A DNA stretch of 7,885 nucleotides. Source: Lachnospiraceae bacterium UBA3801 (GTDB taxonomy: Bacteria > Bacillota > Clostridia > Lachnospirales > Lachnospiraceae). The stretch is taken from NCBI GenBank assembly GCA_002368685.1, contig DFEN01000009.1, forward strand, positions 1 through 7,885, given 5' to 3'. The notes below the pieces were generated by a model. It worked only from the letters and a program-made list of their open reading frames with translations, ran no database searches and had not been told where the DNA came from. Below, in pieces: positions 6,981 through 7,885 of this stretch. The translations under genes and the position numbers were made by a program. Every line of letters begins with the position of its first letter. Positions within the stretch are counted from its first letter, which is position 1.

Positions 6981-7295
6981 ATGACAATGAAATTAGCTCA
7001 TACAATATACATAGGAAGTTTTATTCTAGCTGTAGTATTTTTAATTTTGTTTGTGATTATGTTTTATGTTTTTGATATAAAAATGATTATTTCAATTCTA
7101 AGTGGTGAAAAGCAAAAAAGAGAATTAAAGCGAATAAGAGAAGAAAATAGAAGAAAAAATAATTCATTTGTTAATTCTTTATATAAGCCTTCAGAGACGG
7201 AAAGTGTCTATCAGGATTATAGCGAAAGTGCAACAACTTTTTTAGGGGCTAGCACGGAAGAAAATGATAATTCTACAACTCTATTGAATCAATAA
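6981..7295 (+). CDS. Small single-pass membrane protein with two TTxL phosphosite-like motifs
   Basis: The 104-residue protein starts at an ATG 7 nt after AAGGGG, which itself overlaps the kinase stop codon. Residues 8-31 are a continuous hydrophobic membrane helix. A strongly basic, probably helical segment follows (KQKRELKRIREENRRKN, 44-60), which by the positive-inside rule places the C-terminal tail in the cytoplasm. The tail is polar and acidic and carries SATTFLG (83-89) and STTLLNQ (98-104), two Thr-Thr-x-Leu motifs 14 residues apart in a Glu/Asp/Ser-rich setting. Such TTxL motifs resemble the ETT-type sites phosphorylated by bacterial Hanks kinases and bound by FHA domains. No named family was recognised. 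The close linkage to the kinase suggests a substrate, adaptor or docking protein of that kinase (inference). The whole ORF is intact and not a fragment of a larger gene. Confidence 0.82.
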   Translation: MTMKLAHTIYIGSFILAVVFLILFVIMFYVFDIKMIISILSGEKQKRELKRIREENRRKNNSFVNSLYKPSETESVYQDYSESATTFLGASTEENDNSTTLLNQ

Positions 7296-7319
7296 TATAA
7301 CTAAAGGATGTTAAAATAG

Positions 7320-7885
7320 ATGAAATCAATAATTACACTAAAAAGATTAGTGGCACAGTGTTTGTTATTTTCTATATTATTATGTGCATTTTTACCTGTG
7401 ATGTGCCTTAATGTAAATGCAGAACCTAATTCAAACAACTCTTCTGTTTCTGATAATACGGCACCTACAATAGATTCGTATAGCATATCTGGTGTTTCTT
7501 CTGTAGGGGCTTTCTCTTTTTTTGCTCCTAATTCTACAATCACTATATCGGCTCATGATGATGTTGCAGGCAATTTGGTAAAAATCATAAAAGAAACTTA
7601 TGTTTCAGATACCTTAGTTAGTACAACAGAGCATGATATTGATATTTCAACTAGCAGTACTCAGATTGATGTGGGCTATACTGGGTTAGGAAGTGTATAT
7701 TTTAAATTATTTGCAGAGGATGAGGCTGGAAATAGAACAACTAGTCCTGTTATTTTACCTTCTGGTGGGGCTGCATTTTATGATGGAATGGCTCCAAGAG
7801 TGGAAGTGTCGGTGGGGGATAACTATTATTGTGATGATAATGACAATGTATATATTGGAAAGTATGATATTTCATCAGGAATAAA
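7320..7885 (+). CDS. Secreted or surface protein with Ig-like region (partial, 3' end beyond window)
   Basis: An open frame of 188 codons with no stop runs off the right edge. The ATG at 7320 lies 11 nt after AAAGGA and 24 nt after the stop of the small membrane protein. The N-terminus is a classic Sec signal peptide: MKSIITLKR as the charged region, a hydrophobic core to about residue 30, and a likely cleavage after VNA at residue 34. The mature part is Ser/Thr/Asn-rich. It shows an Ig-like pattern: DNTAPTIDSYSI (45-56), TITISAHDD (73-81), VYFKLFAEDEAGNRTTSPV (126-144). A second unit appears to begin at APRVEVSV (158-165). DxAGN-type turns of this sort are typical of bacterial Ig-like domains in large surface proteins, so the full protein is probably much longer. 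It may be an adhesin or an extracellular partner of the kinase or TIR sensors (inference). Whether it has an anchor or a C-terminal membrane helix cannot be seen. Confidence 0.8.
   Translation, partial: MKSIITLKRLVAQCLLFSILLCAFLPVMCLNVNAEPNSNNSSVSDNTAPTIDSYSISGVSSVGAFSFFAPNSTITISAHDDVAGNLVKIIKETYVSDTLVSTTEHDIDISTSSTQIDVGYTGLGSVYFKLFAEDEAGNRTTSPVILPSGGAAFYDGMAPRVEVSVGDNYYCDDNDNVYIGKYDISSGI

Noticed and set aside
7301..7543. 80-codon minus-strand open frame over the start of the secreted protein
   Set aside because: It is antisense to a frame with a ribosome binding site and a clear signal peptide; its protein shows no family features.
7693..7884. 63-codon plus-strand open frame near the right edge
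   Set aside because: It is an alternative frame inside the Ig-like gene, without a ribosome binding site, and its product is low-information Met/Leu-rich sequence.

Overview
The window looks like a chromosomal segment of an AT-rich Gram-positive anaerobe, most likely a Clostridia member of the Lachnospiraceae type. The reasons are strong AGGAG-type ribosome binding sites, heavy use of AGA, ATA and CTT/TTA codons, a Re-citrate-synthase-like enzyme, and a TIR/Hanks-kinase repertoire of the kind common in that group. This taxonomic call is inference from style and content.

Layout. The left edge holds the 5' two-thirds or so of a minus-strand gene for a Re-citrate synthase-like HMGL-family enzyme (1-805). 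A 261-bp divergent intergenic region (806-1066) follows, with a good sigma-A-like promoter facing left and an extended -10 promoter facing right. The next gene (1067-2587) encodes a DHH phosphoesterase with an unusual C-terminal extension that appears to carry two copies of a short GDY-type module. Between it and the next gene (2588-2680) lie two nearly identical small hairpins with AAGG loops; the first is built over the DHH stop codon.

The rest of the window is a same-strand set that looks like a cell-surface signalling locus. It contains a TIR protein with one membrane segment, a coiled coil and a long beta-propeller-like C-terminus (2681-5233). Next comes a membrane Hanks-type Ser/Thr kinase whose outer region is TPR-like helices rather than PASTA repeats (5290-6969). 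After an 11-nt gap follows a 104-residue single-pass membrane protein whose cytoplasmic tail ends in two Thr-Thr-x-Leu motifs resembling kinase/FHA phospho-threonine sites (6981-7295). Last is a signal-peptide-bearing secreted protein with Ig-like sequence, cut off by the right edge (7320-7885).

How the genes may work together (inference): the kinase, the small TTxL protein and the secreted protein are spaced like one transcription unit. The kinase could sense something outside through its TPR-like domain and phosphorylate the small protein's tail. The TIR protein would be a second membrane receptor or effector, potentially an NAD-consuming enzyme because its WCxxE glutamate is present. Leucine codon use shifts inside the TIR gene near position 3700: the DHH gene and the TIR/membrane half prefer CTT, while the propeller half and the genes after it use much more TTA. 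This suggests a mosaic or fast-evolving sensor half. There is no rRNA, tRNA, CRISPR array, insertion sequence or convincing rho-independent terminator in the window.
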